From the NCBI GenBank assembly GCA_001557505.1, contig LSAX01000001.1, positions 5,022,001 to 5,086,000 of the forward strand: a stretch of DNA of 64,000 bases, written 5' to 3'. Source of the DNA: Reticulascus tulasneorum (taxonomy: Eukaryota > Ascomycota > Sordariomycetes > Glomerellales > Reticulascaceae). Of the stretch, positions 13,272 to 25,871 are shown one piece after another; within the stretch, counting starts at the first letter, position 1, and every line of letters starts with the position of its first letter. A program made the translations under genes and the position numbers. The notes beneath the pieces were generated by a model. That model was not told the origin of the DNA and did no database searches. It worked only from the letters and a program-made list of their open reading frames with translations.

Positions 13272-14160
13272 ATGAAGATCCTCATCCTCGGACTGCCCCG
13301 CACGGGAACTCAATGTAAGGCTGCCTCCCAACTTACCCAGCCAGGGAACGGTTCGCTAATCGAGCACCGATTGAGCCCTTGCCGACGCTCTAGGCCAGCT
13401 GGGGATTTCGCCTATCTATCATATGCGCGAAGTCGGCAAGAGCGGTCATGCGCCGCTTTGGAGCGAGGCCATTCGGGCAAAGTTTGAAAGGGGCGAGACA
13501 TTGGGACGCGAGGACTTTGACCGGATTCTGGCCGGATATGAGGTTGGTCCTCACCATGTTAGGCGCATGCCCAAACTTCATCCATCTGCATGTCCTACCG
13601 AGACACCCTCAGCCGCACCATTCCGAGTCCCAATCTCACGACAAACCATCTTAAAGTCAACGTGAACGCAATGTTAACGCTTAAAGGGCACATCTGATTA
13701 TCCCAGCGCAATTTTCCCAACGGAACTAATAGCTTCCTATCCAGACGCCCTCATCATCCTCTCGAACCGGCCCGAGGATGCCTGGTTCGAATCTATGCTT
13801 TCCACACTCTGGCACTACCACTTCACTAGCACGCAAGCACAGCCAGCCGGCCCAGGAGGGAAGTCCCCCATGTCCGTGCTCTCAGGTCTCTACCACAAGC
13901 ATTGCTGGGGGGATGACTTCCCCGCCAACGGCAGGGAGTTCTTCCGAAAGCACAATGCCGAGGTGAAGGAGGCGAGCAAAGGCCGCCAGTTTCTCGAGTA
14001 CCGCCCGGGCGATGGATGGGAGCCTCTGTGCGAGTTCTTGAAGGTCGAGGTTCCAGATACGAAGTACCCTAGGAACGACGACTGGGTAGAGTATAAGAAG
14101 AAGGTTGATCTGGAGAAGAAGCAAAAGGAAGAGGCTACGCCCAAAGAGAGTGTCAGTTAA
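13272..14160 (+). CDS. small sulfotransferase-fold (Sulfotransfer_4) protein
   Basis: P-loop sulfotransferase-like protein of the fungal family often mislabelled 'efflux pump antibiotic resistance protein'. Exons 13272-13314, 13376-13542 and 13687-14160 give 227 residues. The N-terminal beta strand and nucleotide loop read MKILILGLPRTGTQ. Intron 1 (61 nt) joins this to SLADALGQLGISPIYHMREVGK. Intron 2 (144 nt, donor GTTGGT, longer than its neighbours) joins AGYE to GTSDYPSAIFPTELIASYPD. The conserved AWFESMLSTLW segment follows, then a C-terminal Lys/Glu-rich helix. The acceptors were chosen because only they restore this family sequence in phase. The donor of intron 2 is not a strong consensus, so that junction is the least certain. 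It converges on the ENA-type ATPase. The acceptor substrate is unknown. Confidence 0.82.
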
Positions 14161-14505
14161 GTGAGGAGGATCACGCAGAGTGAACAAAGGATCGATCAGT
14201 AGTGAGTAAAATGCTTTTTGAAAAAGCTATAGCATTGAACATGCAGCCTAATGCTAGCGTAATCGTAGTTAAATGAGCGTGTGAACGGTAATTCTCAGTC
14301 CTCCCCAAAGTATGTAGCTCCCTCCGCCAGGCTCATGTTGGATAGCCTCAAGCTTGTCTCCACGCCGATGTTGAAATCAAGGCAACACTTCAGCCATTTT
14401 CACTAGGTGTCGTAGCCATTCTGTAGACCTAATAACCAGTCGACCACCTTGTTTATCAACAGTATGTTCTCTCACCAGAGCCAGCCTGCTTCTTCCAATG
14501 CCAGC
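14161..14505. other. convergent intergenic region
   Basis: 345 bp between the 3' ends of the sulfotransferase-like gene and the P-type ATPase. Nothing beyond 3' untranslated sequence is seen. Confidence 0.55.
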
Positions 14506-17500
14506 TTAGACCTCGCCATCTGGGATTCTTATCAGCACTCCTAGGCCGAACGCCCGCTTCACCGCCTTCCACGATTCAACAAGAACAATGTACATGACGA
14601 AGCAAGCGGCGACGATGCCCCACTCCCATGTGATCGTGTCGTGTTTGAAGACAGTACGGTTTACGAACGGAATGTAGATGACAGGGAAAGTGACGAAAAA
14701 GCCAGCGGCGACTGCCCAGAATAGGAACCTATTCTTCCAAACCGTTTTGAAAACGGCAGTCGGGCCAGTCCAGAGCTCGGGGTTCATGTTGAACAAGCTG
14801 CGCTGGAAATGCTTGACCTCCCATGCCGTGACGAGCAGCAGGAAGCTTAGAGTTGCATAGGTTGTAGATCTGGCTCGGAAAACGACGCTGCAAGTATCAT
14901 TCCAGCTATCATTGCATTCTTCACCGAGGTCTCCCTTGCCTTCACCATATACAACGGATGTGAATGCGGCTAGGCACAAGGATCCCATGAAGAAGCCGTA
15001 TATCATCTTGTCGCGGATCAAATCCCAGGTAAAGACACCAACACGGAGATCGTGCGGCGCGCGAAGCAACAGATCTGGCTGTCCGTCTTCGAGACCCAGA
15101 CCGATGGCAAGGAATGATGAGGTAATGAGATTGACCCATAGAATCTCCAGTGGCGACAAGGGGAAAATTGAGACTCCATTCTTGTCTCTGAATGAGAGGC
15201 CGATGAGGAGAAGAATGACCTGGGAGATGTTCGAGATGAGTAGATGAAGCAGAAACTGTACTGTAATTAGTAGGCATTCAATGCAGGACTTGTGTGTGGC
15301 TGGGTGCTGTACCTTCTGAATGTTGTCAAACAGTCTTCGTCCTTCCTTAATGGCGGTGACAATAGAGGCGAAGTTGTCGTCAGTGAGAACCATGTCAGCC
15401 GCTTCTTTGGCGACATCACTGCCTCTCTTGCCCATTGCAATACCGACATCCGCCTGCTTGAGTGCTGGGGAGTCGTTGACACCATCGCCAGTCATGATGC
15501 AGAAAGCCTTCCGTCGATGCATGGCCTCCAACATTCTGACTTTCGTCAGCGGAGAGCAGCGAGCAAGGACCAATGGCAGCGACTCCAACTGGTCGACCTG
15601 ATCATCGCTAAGAGAATCGAAATGACCAGCTGCCATCACGGCAGTGGGGCCATCTCTGTGGGTTAAGATGCCGACTTCGTGTGCAATGGCCGTAGCAGTC
15701 TTAATGTGATCTCCTGTGACCATATGGACGGAGATGCCTGCGGTCTTGCACTGTCGTACGGCGTCGAGAGTCTCCATTCGTGGAGGGTCATAGAGACCAG
15801 CCAAACCAAGGAAGTGTAGTCCGTTCTCGGCATGGGCTCGATCACTGACATCCTCATTCGGGTCAACAGGCTTGTGGGCGACGCAGAGAACTCGGAGGCC
15901 TTCAGAAGCAAGCTCGTCTGCCTTCGCAGATATGCTGGCTTTGAACTCATCAGACCCGTTGAGCCGTGGAAGCATGACTTCCACTGCGCCTTTGGTGTAA
16001 ACATGGCGTGGCTCAGAAGGAGAGTCGTACACAACACTCATCAGTTTGCAAGAGGAGTCGAAGGGGAACTCCGACACAAGCCTATATCCACCCTGTAGAA
16101 CGTCTGGCTTACCCTTCCCGAAGCGCATGGCAAAGACCTGAAGCGCGATTTCGGTGGGCTCACCAATGGCATTCCACGAGCTGGAAGTCTCGGCAGCAGT
16201 GGTAACAGATTCATTGTCTGTTTTGGATCCTTTCCCATCCGTGACGGAAGAGTTGTTGCACAGAGCGATAGCCTTCATGAAAGAATCCAGCGGCGATACC
16301 AGGAGAGTCTCGGTGCTCTTCTCCATGGTGGGAGTAGAGACGGAGCTAGAAGCAGAGCTTGCCAAACCAGGCCACCTAACCTTGCCGCTGGTGGGATCGT
16401 ATGGATCGGTGGTTCCCTCGACGACAGCGGCATGTTCTTCAGATAACCAGACCTTTCTGGTGATCATCCGGCCCTGGGTCAGGGTACCGGTTTTGTCGGA
16501 GCAAATGTTCGTCACACCCCCCACTGCTTCCAGTGCGGAGAGTTTGCGGACGATGACGTTGCCCTTTGCCATGGCCTTGACACCAACCGCCATAGTGATG
16601 GTCAGGACGGCAATGAGTGATTCGGGGATAACCGCAACACCAACACAAATGCCGTAAATTAGCACCTGGTCATCAATCTGCCATTTGCTGACGGAGAAAA
16701 CGATGACCGCGAGAAGGATAGCGAGGCCGAAGAGCAGGAGAGCGAATTTGCTCAACTTGATCTGTAGCGGGGTTCCGTCAAGGCCAAGAAGGCTCTTGGC
16801 GCCGTCTTTGGCGCGGATCAGGAGACGAGCAGGGAGCGACTTTCCAGCCATCTTGTTCCTGTTCGATCGAAGCATGTTGGCAATCTTGCCGACTTCGGTG
16901 TTCATTCCGGTGAGAGCAACAAGGCCCTTGGCGCGTCCACGGGTGACGGTAGTCGCCGAGTAGACCATGTTGATTCGATCTCCCAATGGCATGTCTTGTT
17001 CTTCGAAGACAGCCTCCGGGTGCTTGCTGATGGGGATGGACTCTCCGGTGAGGAGAGCCTCGTCAACTGAGAGGTTGATACCATCGAGAAGGCGCAGGTC
17101 GGCGGGCACGACATCTCCTACAGCGATCATAACGATGTCGCCTTTCACGAGAGTCTCAGCCCTAACCGTTTCTACATTTCCATCTCGAACAACCTTGCAT
17201 GTCGGGGCGGACAGGGCATACAGCGACTGGATAGTCTGTTCTGCATTGTAATCCTGCGCGAAGCTGTCGTCAAATTTGTTAGCCGACGGGCCGGTCCAAC
17301 TCCCCTTGCAAAATAACGCCACCAGATTATGCGCCTGGGGTAGAGATGCGCCTCAACGAAAACCAAAAAAAGAAAAGTGAAAAAAGACGAAGAAGAGAAC
17401 GTAGGTGAGAGGCAAAATTGACATACCCCACGACAATATTCAGTAGAATGACGGCTGTAATGACACCGCCTTCGATGTAGTCTTGTATGGCAAAGGACAA

Positions 17501-17881
17501 GACCATGACAATGAGGAGTACGATTGTTAAGCTGTTTGAGATTTGTCTTAAGACAATCTGCCATATCGATAGCCCTTTAGCACCTTCAATGCGGTTTGGG
17601 CCATCCCGGGTGAGCCGGTCAGCAGCTTCGACCTTGGTGAGGCCATGGTCGAGGTCTGTCTGCCAGAGCTGAGCTATCTCGGCGACGGCAACCGAGTGCG
17701 CCGGGGGTAGTTGTGGTGGAGGTTGTGGTTCTTGTTGCTGTCCAGCTGCTGTAGTGGAGTTCGCAATTTGGTGATTCTGCTGCTGTGGCCGCTCTATACC
17801 TGATGGTGGCTCGTCCTGCTCGGCAGCCGGCTCCGCAGAATCGTGATTTGCACCATGCCTGGATGATTCGGTTTTTCCCAT
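14506..17881 (-). CDS. P-type ATPase, ENA-type Na+/K+ efflux pump (subfamily IID)
   Basis: Membrane ATPase expected to export Na+ or K+ under salt or alkaline stress. Exons 17881-17427, 17263-15313 and 15255-14506 give 1051 residues, normal for the family. The cytosolic N-terminus is long and Gln/Pro-rich. Actuator motif LTGES is near residue 224. The M4 segment reads VIPESLIAVLTITMAVG. The phosphorylation site CSDKTGTLTQG has Asp408, and the hinge is GDGVNDSPALKQADVGIAMG. The first intron (163 nt) joins NIVVG to FAQDYNAEQT. The second (57 nt) has no stop and a length divisible by three, so an unspliced reading stays open; removing it turns the M5 start into NIQKFLLHLLISN, the family form. 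The IID assignment rests on the M4 and DKTG surroundings; a SERCA/PMR-type Ca2+ pump is the alternative. Confidence 0.9.
15256..15312 (-). other. in-frame, stop-free intron inside the ENA-type ATPase
   Basis: 57 nt starting GTACAG and ending TACAG on the minus strand. It is open in the coding frame (19 codons) but encodes an insert at the entry of transmembrane segment M5 that the family lacks. Splicing gives QKFLLHLL. Confidence 0.75.
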
Positions 17882-20800
17882 CGGAATCTGGTTGGTATAG
17901 TGGTAAGCTTCCGCGAATATTGCTACGTGCAAAGTTGATTTAGATGGTCGGAAGGGGGGGTGGCAAGCTGAGGAGCTTGGTGGGGTTATGGAAGGAAAAG
18001 GGATTCAAGAAAGAAGAGGGGATCCAAGTGGGAGGGGGACCGGGTAGAAGACATGTTTCTGGGAACACGGGGGGGCGCGGGCGCTGTGGAGATGGTGCTT
18101 GACATGCTGGAGAACCCATGCTTGGCCCTGCTAACTAGGGCAGGTCTTGGGGGGGGGTGCAGTGGAGGCGACGCTGCGATCTCCGTACAAAGTCTGTAGG
18201 TAACTTGTGTACATGTGTACACCGCCCGCTGGGTGTAGGGATGGCTTCGTCTCGTCCCGAAGTACCTTAATTGCTTGGGTTCTGGGTGTGCCAGAGGGCC
18301 AGAGAGGGCGGGCGGAGGATGTGGGAAGATGGCGAGAGTGGGGATTGGGCGGCGCCGCCAAGCTGTTTCGGTCCAGACGCCCAGACGCCAGTCCAGGCCG
18401 ATGCCCGCCGAGATAACTACTCGCGCGAATACATGGACTTCGGTTGTTCTGCGTACGAAGTAGCCCGGTCTTGGAAAGTCGTCATTCAGGGAAGGCGGTT
18501 AAGTCCGACCAATGGGCACGTGTGCCAAGTGGTGAGGGTGCGAATGGGGACATGAGGTTTGGGCGGAGTGGTATGGAAAAGAGAGGACGGCGGGGAGGGA
18601 GCGAGGTACGCAGAAGTTCGATGAGATGAGATGGACCAGGGGTGGCGGTGCAAGGCCGTAAAAGTGTCTTAGTATCTTGGCTCCCCATCATGATGACACC
18701 GACATTGACACTGTGTGTGGTGTTTCTTGCATTCCAGAGAACCCCGGTGGGCGGCCAAGCAATTGCTTGCACACTCATCAGGCGCACGCACACGCACACA
18801 CACACACTCATGCTCACACACACAGGCTGCTCGCATTGGATTGGCCGTTTGGGTAAACTGGTATGGTGATGTTCTGTATAAAACAAGGTACGGACAAGGT
18901 GGGATACGCTGTGTTTTTTCTTCCTTGGTATCGATGTAGGTAAGTAGAGTAACTTACATGAAGGTCACCGGCCGCGAAAGAGAGCAAAAAAGAGAGAGGC
19001 AACTCTTACCTGGTTGGGTACGCTAAGGTCGACGTCCGGCTGGCGGGCCATCATTGGAGTCGCTTATCTGCGGAGAAATCGGGACTCAAACTCAACAACA
19101 CCAAGCCGTCCGCCACCCAAGTCAAGTTTACCTGTAGGTCTGTAGCGTGTCCTTATCGGTCTGCAACACACTCTCTGTCCCAATTTGCCCGTCTCCCTTG
19201 GACAGAGCATTGCATGTACGCATGTACGTATGGTACCAAGTAAACTAGTTCCTACCTTGGTAGCCAAGGTCAGCCATTCACCATTCCAAAAACGGTAGGT
19301 GAGCAGGTGTGCATTCTACACCTCCCGTATGCCTGGTGCCTGCTAACCTTGATGGATTGTGGGTTGCGTGCTTTGAGAGAGACTGCCCCGAGGTGGCCAT
19401 CTAGACGACTGGACGGACGGAATACGGAGTAGATGATACTGTCCAGTAGGGTAATGCCGTAGGAATACCCCACAATATCACGATGGGAGGTCGGATTAAG
19501 TGGTACGGAGTGCCCAAATGCACATCGAAACAACTGGTGTCTTTCCAGTGCCTGCGCATGCTTTGCGCTTGACATTTAGATGCTCAGGGTGGCCGTTGAC
19601 GAATTAAGTCTTGGCCATGCATAATTGTAGGGTGTGCTTGCACTAGTCGATCACACATCTTTGTGGCAGTCCCCAGCGAACAAAAGCCGAGCCATGACAA
19701 CACACACACAATATGCCTGCCCCGGCTTGGTCCAACAACAGGACACTGCGGTTGCAGGAATCCTCGCGTGGACCTTCCCTGCCTACATACCAGCGAAAGG
19801 AATACAGGCAGCTGCACTAATAACGTACATCACTGCCTTTCGCTCAATGAATCGGGATTTATGTAGTATGGCGCCCTCCTGCAAGTGCAAAGTGGAAGAG
19901 GGGACGGACGAGATCTAATCACTTGGCACTAATGCCGTCAGGAAACCTCCCACCAAATGCACTGTGCGCTCAGCTGACCTGCAAAACAGCCATTCACAAA
20001 CAAACAAGCAAACAAACGGTTCGTGGGGGTCTGCCACGTATGAAGTCACCGCTCCGGGGTGCCTATAGGGAATCGAACCATCCATAGGTACTATGTCGTG
20101 TGCCTGGATGTCACTGAAGTATCGTCTGGCGAGAGAGAACATTTACTACATGCGATGCAGTCGTCGCTGAGAACCGGGGGAAGATGTTTGCACACTCCGG
20201 TGCGTTGCGTCTGCATTCTTCACATGGCCGCGCTCGTGGAGCGTGAGCTGACCCGCAGATGGCACCTACAATATGGCCAGGAATAGCCGCATGACGGACA
20301 AGTCAGCATCAAGAGGAAGATTAGGAAGTTCAAGTACAGCAGCCTAGATAGACCGAGATGTAAGAGCAAGAAAAGAGAAGGCAGTATCAGTAAATTGATG
20401 GTACATCAAATGGAAGCCAGCATCAGCCCCAGTAAGGAGAAGGACATGTGGCTCCCTCTCCGTGTGATCTCGTGGCGTGGCTTACTGACTGGCTTGCATC
20501 TCCCGGGGGAAAGAGTTGCAGCCCAACAAACTTGAACAACGGAAGTCTACCAAAGTGGAAATATGATAGACAAACTTCAATGTTACACCATGAGCGCCGT
20601 TGCGATTTCCTAGTAATATGGGCGGAGGATAGACCGGGCAAAGACTTGGCTGATGTGATGGTGGTCGGGGTTCATTCTGAAATGGCTTGAGCCAGTTCCA
20701 CGGTCCTGGGTCTCGAGAGCACGGTCCACCACCCACCTCTGGCCGCCACAGAAGCTTCCACCCACTAAATGAGCCCTGCCATGCCGCTATGGAGGCCGCG

Positions 20801-22026
20801 CTTCGAAGCCCGTTCAGGCTTGGACCAATTAATAACCAAATAACTCTAATTACTCCGTACTGTACAGCGCTATGAGGTCGCGTCCACGGTGGTAGCATCG
20901 AACCACCTCACCGCCTTCATCGTTTAGTCTGGCCCAGGAACCCCTCGTCTGCCAAGGACAACTGAAATCCGCATCTATAATGAAGCTTACACCTCTCGCA
21001 GGCAGTTTAAATTACCATGGCCGCCTACCGATTGGCCCCTGTGACGCTAAATCGATGCTAGCCTGGCAACATCACACCCGACTAGCTTATCCAGGTCAGC
21101 TTGAGAGCATCCAAGGTATAAGGAACGAATACCTTGATGGAGAGACTAATAGCTGTCGTGCAGACGGCTACCCGCCCTAAGACCTTGTCGTCGAATCTAA
21201 TCAGGATGGTTAGGGGGCAGGCAGTGAGCAGTGTATAGTATGATCTATGGTAGTTCGCCTCCGCTGTGGTCGCAATCGGAACCAGTCGCCGATTAAGTTG
21301 CAAATGCTCCGAAAATTATGACGTCGTCCGGTCCGGCAGCTAGAAATGGGGTTATCAGGTGCTACAATTTATTCTATATGAGGCCGGCAAGCTTTGGTAA
21401 TGTTTGGTGCATTGGCAGATTGGCCGATTACGAAACCCGGGGTCGATAGCAGTGAAGTAGAGCATTTCACCCACTTCCGTAACAGGGCAGGCCAGTCAAA
21501 TCAAATCCCGATCTACTACATCACTTAGGTTCTCGTCAGGATGAATATCTTACTGAGCTGCGCCTGGGGAGATGGCAGCCTTTGATCAAGCTCCCCACCA
21601 TCCGCGGTTTCGAGGTCAAGTGTACACGGGAGGGCAACAAGGTAATCAGCAAAAACAACGAATGGTGCATTCGGGAGAAAGAATATATCCAAGTGCGAAA
21701 CCGCTCGTATAACGAGAATGATAATCGGCTTAACGATAACTTTTCTACAGGAGCGCTCCAAAGCTGGCTCAACAGCTAGAGACTGGCCCGTTGTCAACCC
21801 GTTTGCACATCTTGCCATGCCCCTCTAATCCTGCAACTACATGTCCTATTGAAACAACACTAATACTCGGATTCTGAGTCCGAGACGCTTTTCCCGACCT
21901 TTCTTCGTACGCCGTCATTGGAAATCTCCTCTCCGGGTTCTACCGTTCTCTAGTCACTGCAGTTTCAAGTCAGACCAAGACGCTTTATACTATCTTACGA
22001 CCAGCTGTTACTGGAGTAGCAGTCAC
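17882..22026. other. 4.1-kb intergenic region
   Basis: Upstream of the ATPase and downstream of the small secreted protein (both leftward). It contains a CA/CACACG-type microsatellite at about 18786-18827 and G-rich stretches near 17950-18160. Many short frames are present, none with a domain or splice support. A long 5' leader for the ATPase is possible. Confidence 0.55.
18786..18827. repeat. CA-rich microsatellite
   Basis: Interrupted (CA)n/(ACGC) simple repeat, about 40 bp, in intergenic DNA. Confidence 0.75.
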
Positions 22027-22368
22027 TTACGTCGCGCATCTGATTCGCTTGCAGATCTCCTCCGAAAATATCTGCAGGCGGGTGGCAAGGGCGCACTCTG
22101 GTCGCCAGTTCGCCCCGCACCGCTTGCTGCCGTTCTTCTCCATGGTCACGCCGTAACAGCAGCAGCAGACATTGTGCCTCGCCGTCGTCGGCGGCGTGGG
22201 TTCGGCGGAAGCCGTCGACTCCAAGGAAACTGGACTGCTGCCATAGAATGTAGGCGTGGGGGCGACTGGTGCGACTGGTGCAATGGTTCTGGTCTCGGCG
22301 AGGTCGGGGCTTGCGCTCGCAAGGAGGGCGAGGCCCAGCCAGACGACTGTGGTAGCCTTGAACTGCAT
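22027..22368 (-). CDS. small secreted cysteine-rich protein
   Basis: Single-exon gene of 113 residues with no recognised domain. The N-terminus (MQFKATTVVWLGLALLASAS) is a clear signal peptide. The middle is Pro/Thr/Ala-rich (about residues 29-62, including APVAPVAPTPT). The C-terminal 50 residues hold all eight cysteines: four consecutive at 68-71 (VCCCCYG), then 84, 92, 106 and 111. That fits a compact disulfide-bonded secreted domain such as an effector-like or antimicrobial-type protein, but no toxin or effector family is recognised. A TATA element sits about 150 bp upstream, supporting a real transcription unit. Confidence 0.65.
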   Translation of the reverse strand: MQFKATTVVWLGLALLASASPDLAETRTIAPVAPVAPTPTFYGSSPVSLESTASAEPTPPTTARHNVCCCCYGVTMEKNGSKRCGANWRPECALATRLQIFSEEICKRIRCAT

Positions 22369-23694
22369 TGTGAAGCTTAATTTGCTCTGGTTAATCTGTA
22401 GAAGAGAAGGGACACAGTCGGGTTCGTGTGCTTGCTGATGTGGTATAGACAGTCTGAATTGCTTATGGTTTAGTCGACACCAAGGGATATCCCATCGCGG
22501 ACAAGCCGAACCCCTAGTTGTTTTATACCCGCCGCCATGGCCTTCTTTCTGTCCTTCTTTTTCTTTGCCTAAAGTGAACCAACTTCGATGCTTCCACGGA
22601 ATCTAGAATGTTTTGGGTACGAGATTCTGAGGGCTTGGCACTTTGCGACGCCCTCAGGTGCAGATGAAAATGGCACTCTGACGAGGAGAAGCACTTTAGG
22701 TTGTGAGACCACCTCGCCCGCGATAATTTGCCTAAAGAGTTTCCAATTTAGCAATCCTAAATTTAGGCAACCCTTCGGCCAATTCTGCCCCAAAATCCGG
22801 GGTACGAGATCCATTCCGTCCCCCGAAATGGGAGGCGGATAACAAGGCCATGGTGGTTGCCATGTGCGTTATGTATGTATGTGCTGCCTGTTCCCCTTGA
22901 ATTTTCTTGTTCTCAAGGCAATTTTTCAAGTTTGCAATATGCAAATCTTCCGGAGCGTGCGGGAAGATCTGATGGAGGGCATCCCCGAAGCCGCGCTTGT
23001 GTGTGTGCGGCCGTCCAACCAGCGCCGTCCACCCAAGACCTTGAATGGTACTGCAAACGGAAGATGGGCTCCCGATTGACCCGGTGGAGTCCCCTTCAGT
23101 CCACGATGATGCCTCCGGTCGGTCGGACAGACTGATAATGGGGGGCGGGGGCACGCACGACTTTGGAGATCGGAGATCAGCGCAATGGGGTTCTGCACTG
23201 TGCTGGACTAACGCGACGCTCTAATCCGCTTGGTGTTGGTTTGCATCTCTGGGCAGTGGAAACGCGGCATGTGACGGACTATGAACAAGAGGCAGGGCCA
23301 AGCGTGCTTAGAACTGCGAATGGCATCTGACATTCACTGGCACCGAATGGAAAATCAAGTGTACCGTTGTTCGGTATTGGAGTTCTATCTACTTCGCAGT
23401 AGTAGTATAGCGTCTACATCCTCGAAAGTTGAACTACCTAGTAAGTTGGTCACTAAAGAACTGCGGCGCAGGACCCGTGACCCTGTCAGCCATGGAAAAT
23501 TCATATCCAGTGCCGCAAAGTCGCCTGTGTCTTGGCTTCTCCACCGTAATGCTCCACAATCCCCCAACTGCGCGTCAGGGAGGCAACATCCGTGACGCGG
23601 TAGTGACCACGAAAAACTTGGAATAGGACTTGGCTCGCGCAGGCTTCAACGACGAGGAGTAGGCCGCCAGCACCGGCATTCGTGTGGCAATGAC
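22369..23694. other. 1.3-kb divergent intergenic region
   Basis: Between two divergent secreted-protein genes. Frames on both strands lack domains. No repeat or RNA gene is seen. Confidence 0.5.
22520..22527 (-). promoter_or_regulatory. TATA box of the cysteine-rich secreted protein gene
   Basis: TATAAAAC on the minus strand, about 150 bp upstream of the ATG at 22368. Confidence 0.5.
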
Positions 23695-24601
23695 ATGGTC
23701 TCGTCACTGCTTTGGCTGCTCGTGACAGCCTCCTGGCTCTGCGCTTCGGCGATTGTGGCTGCAGCGGGAAACGAGACTGACCTCGGGCTACCTGTGCTAA
23801 CCTTCAGCCCGGTCGTCGCCGCTGGAGTCCCCTTTCTCGTCACTTACAACGCGTCAAACAACGAGATTGCCGTTGAAGGGCATCGCCGGATGGTAATTTA
23901 TGTCAGGGCGGCACCACGGGAGCAAAATGGAGAAAGCTGGATCTGGGATACGTATTGTAAGATTGATACTAGCCACCCTATTAATGCCGAACGGAGGTTC
24001 AGTCTGTCGATGGGTAGTTACCTAATTAGTATCAGGCGTCGCTGCACCATGCGTAGCCACCAACGTAACGACCTTCGCCGTTACAATACCACCAGACGCC
24101 TTCCCGTCCGGCGACTACGGCTACGGCTTCATCATCAACTTGGTCAACTCGGAAAAGGTAGGCTGGTCGCACTGGTACGGCCATCATGATCTAGGCTTCA
24201 ACATCACTGGCGCCACGACTCAATGGAACGACTTCGAGAAGGACCATGGTCCTTGGGGCTTGGGCCATTGGACTATCCCATGTTCCGCCTTGGGCTGCGC
24301 GAGGGAGTGCCAAAACAAGTACATTGCGCCGTACTTCCCGCACTCGCCGGAAACCGAAGCGTTAGGAACTTGCGTAGAATCCTGCCCGGGATATGGGTTG
24401 GGTACTGGTATGGATGTGGATTGTGTTGTGACGAACGCGACGGAAGCCGACCTCTTGGTACCCTCAGCTACGGCAACTACTGGAGCTCCGGAATCGACTA
24501 CATCGCCGGAAGAGCCGTCTTTGGCAGGTCTCGATAGCCAACCACTCGGGTCCAGTTCGATTCTTGTCATAATCGTGGCTTGTCTGTTGTCAACGTTTTG
24601 A
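23695..24601 (+). CDS. secreted, probably GPI-anchored protein of unknown function
   Basis: Two exons: 23695-23956 and 24036-24601 (or from 24030 if the nearer AG is used), giving 275 or 277 residues. A signal peptide (MVSSLLWLLVTASWLCASA) opens the protein. The extracellular part has a possible beta-sandwich start (LTFSPVVAAGVPFLVTYNAS), several N-glycosylation sequons, and a WSHWYGHHDLGFNIT segment. A run of cysteines follows (PCSALGCARECQ, then GTCVESCPG). The C-terminus is a Ser/Thr-rich stretch and a hydrophobic tail (SSSILVIIVACLLSTF), typical of GPI attachment. Unspliced, the frame is lost near 23957; the intron beginning GTAAGA restores ATNVTTFAVTIPPDAFPSG. No family name is offered. 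The choice of acceptor (AG at 24029 or 24035) is open. Confidence 0.72.
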
Positions 24602-25871
24602 GTGTCATTCGTGGAGGTTATGCCAAGTTGTCAGAAAAACCCGCCTTCCGGTCCTGAGCGGCGGCAGCCCCATGAAACCGTTACTTTGATGAGGATCTTC
24701 GTTGTCGAGATGGGAAATGTGAGAAACCATAATCAAATACGCAGACGGGAGAGGATGGCGCCTGGCCAATTGTGTGCCACCAGGCCCAACCACCCTCGCC
24801 CAACGATGCCCGATCAAACTCTCGAGCACTCTGCTTGGTGACTGGGCGCCCCAGATCATGCGACTGGTCTAGAAAAATGAATCTTAGGATGGAAAGACAC
24901 GCCGAGGTACGCCTCTTGGGATCATCAGCAGTTTTCTAGCGCAAGAGAGCCAGCCCTCTTGCTCGACCTGGTTGGACATCAGCTGGCTCACGCGAGCAAG
25001 GTCACCTAGAGGTTCTATTTTCGAGCGCTGATGTGTCCTGTCCCAATACCAGTCAGCGGCTAGTCGAAGAAAAGATGGGAGAATATCAAGAAATGAGACA
25101 AGAATGACTCCATCCCGCCCGTGAGCCTGTGCCACATCTTGTGCCCCGACCCTCAACGGATTTAGTGGCACAGCTTGAACCAGGCCATTCAATCGCAAAT
25201 CGCTAGATATCTTCCCTGTCCCGAGCCACTATCATCTAGCTATTCTGGTTTGAAATGTGGGAAACGCTAGGGTCTGCACTCTGGTTGCCAACCCTAGAGT
25301 ACGTCCGTGATTTGGCGCTTGCGGCATCCCTCAATTCCAATCGGAAGGTTGCCTCATCTAAATTCTCTATTAACAAACGTGACTCAACAGTGCTTTGCTC
25401 CCTGCTCAGCCCTGGTAACGTGGATGGGCCATTGGGTACCAGCCATGGACGTTGGCCTCACTAATCTGATGCCCAATGTGGTCAATGCTAGGCCTTGTAG
25501 CCCGACGGAGTGGCCACACTAGTTGTTGTTTATTCCTGCAATCCAGATGAATAGCAACAGATGCCATTTAAGTCGTCTAGCCTCTTTCGGAACCCTTTGC
25601 CTTTTCTCTCCCAAACCACTTCTCTGGCTCGTTTCAAAGGTCTACATCACCTTGCAACTAAATTTCGTCTCTCAGCGTAACGACAACAAAACAATGCACC
25701 TCTCTACTCTATTTACCCGTCAAACCCAGCACATCCTACAAATAATCCGCTATAGACCTCGATAATCGGCAATCTTGACGATATACTTATCTCCTCCTGT
25801 GCTGCAGGGCATATTCTTCGCCTGAAAACTTATTGAGTGTGTTGTTGGCTTTTCCAATCGAGGACTTAGCA
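24602..25871. other. 1.3-kb intergenic region
   Basis: Contains the 3' region of the GPI-anchored protein and the promoter and leader of the coiled-coil gene (pyrimidine-rich near 25560-25720). No gene is supported. Confidence 0.5.

Noticed and set aside
20060..20150. tRNA-like B-box (GGTTCGATTCC on the minus strand)
   Set aside because: No A-box at the right distance and no acceptor-stem pairing.
24884..25198. 104-codon minus-strand frame
   Set aside because: No domain, no clear start context and no splice partners; could be a decayed fragment but this cannot be supported.
25833..25871. Upstream start for the coiled-coil protein
   Set aside because: The first codon would be TTG; the ATG at 25872 has good context.
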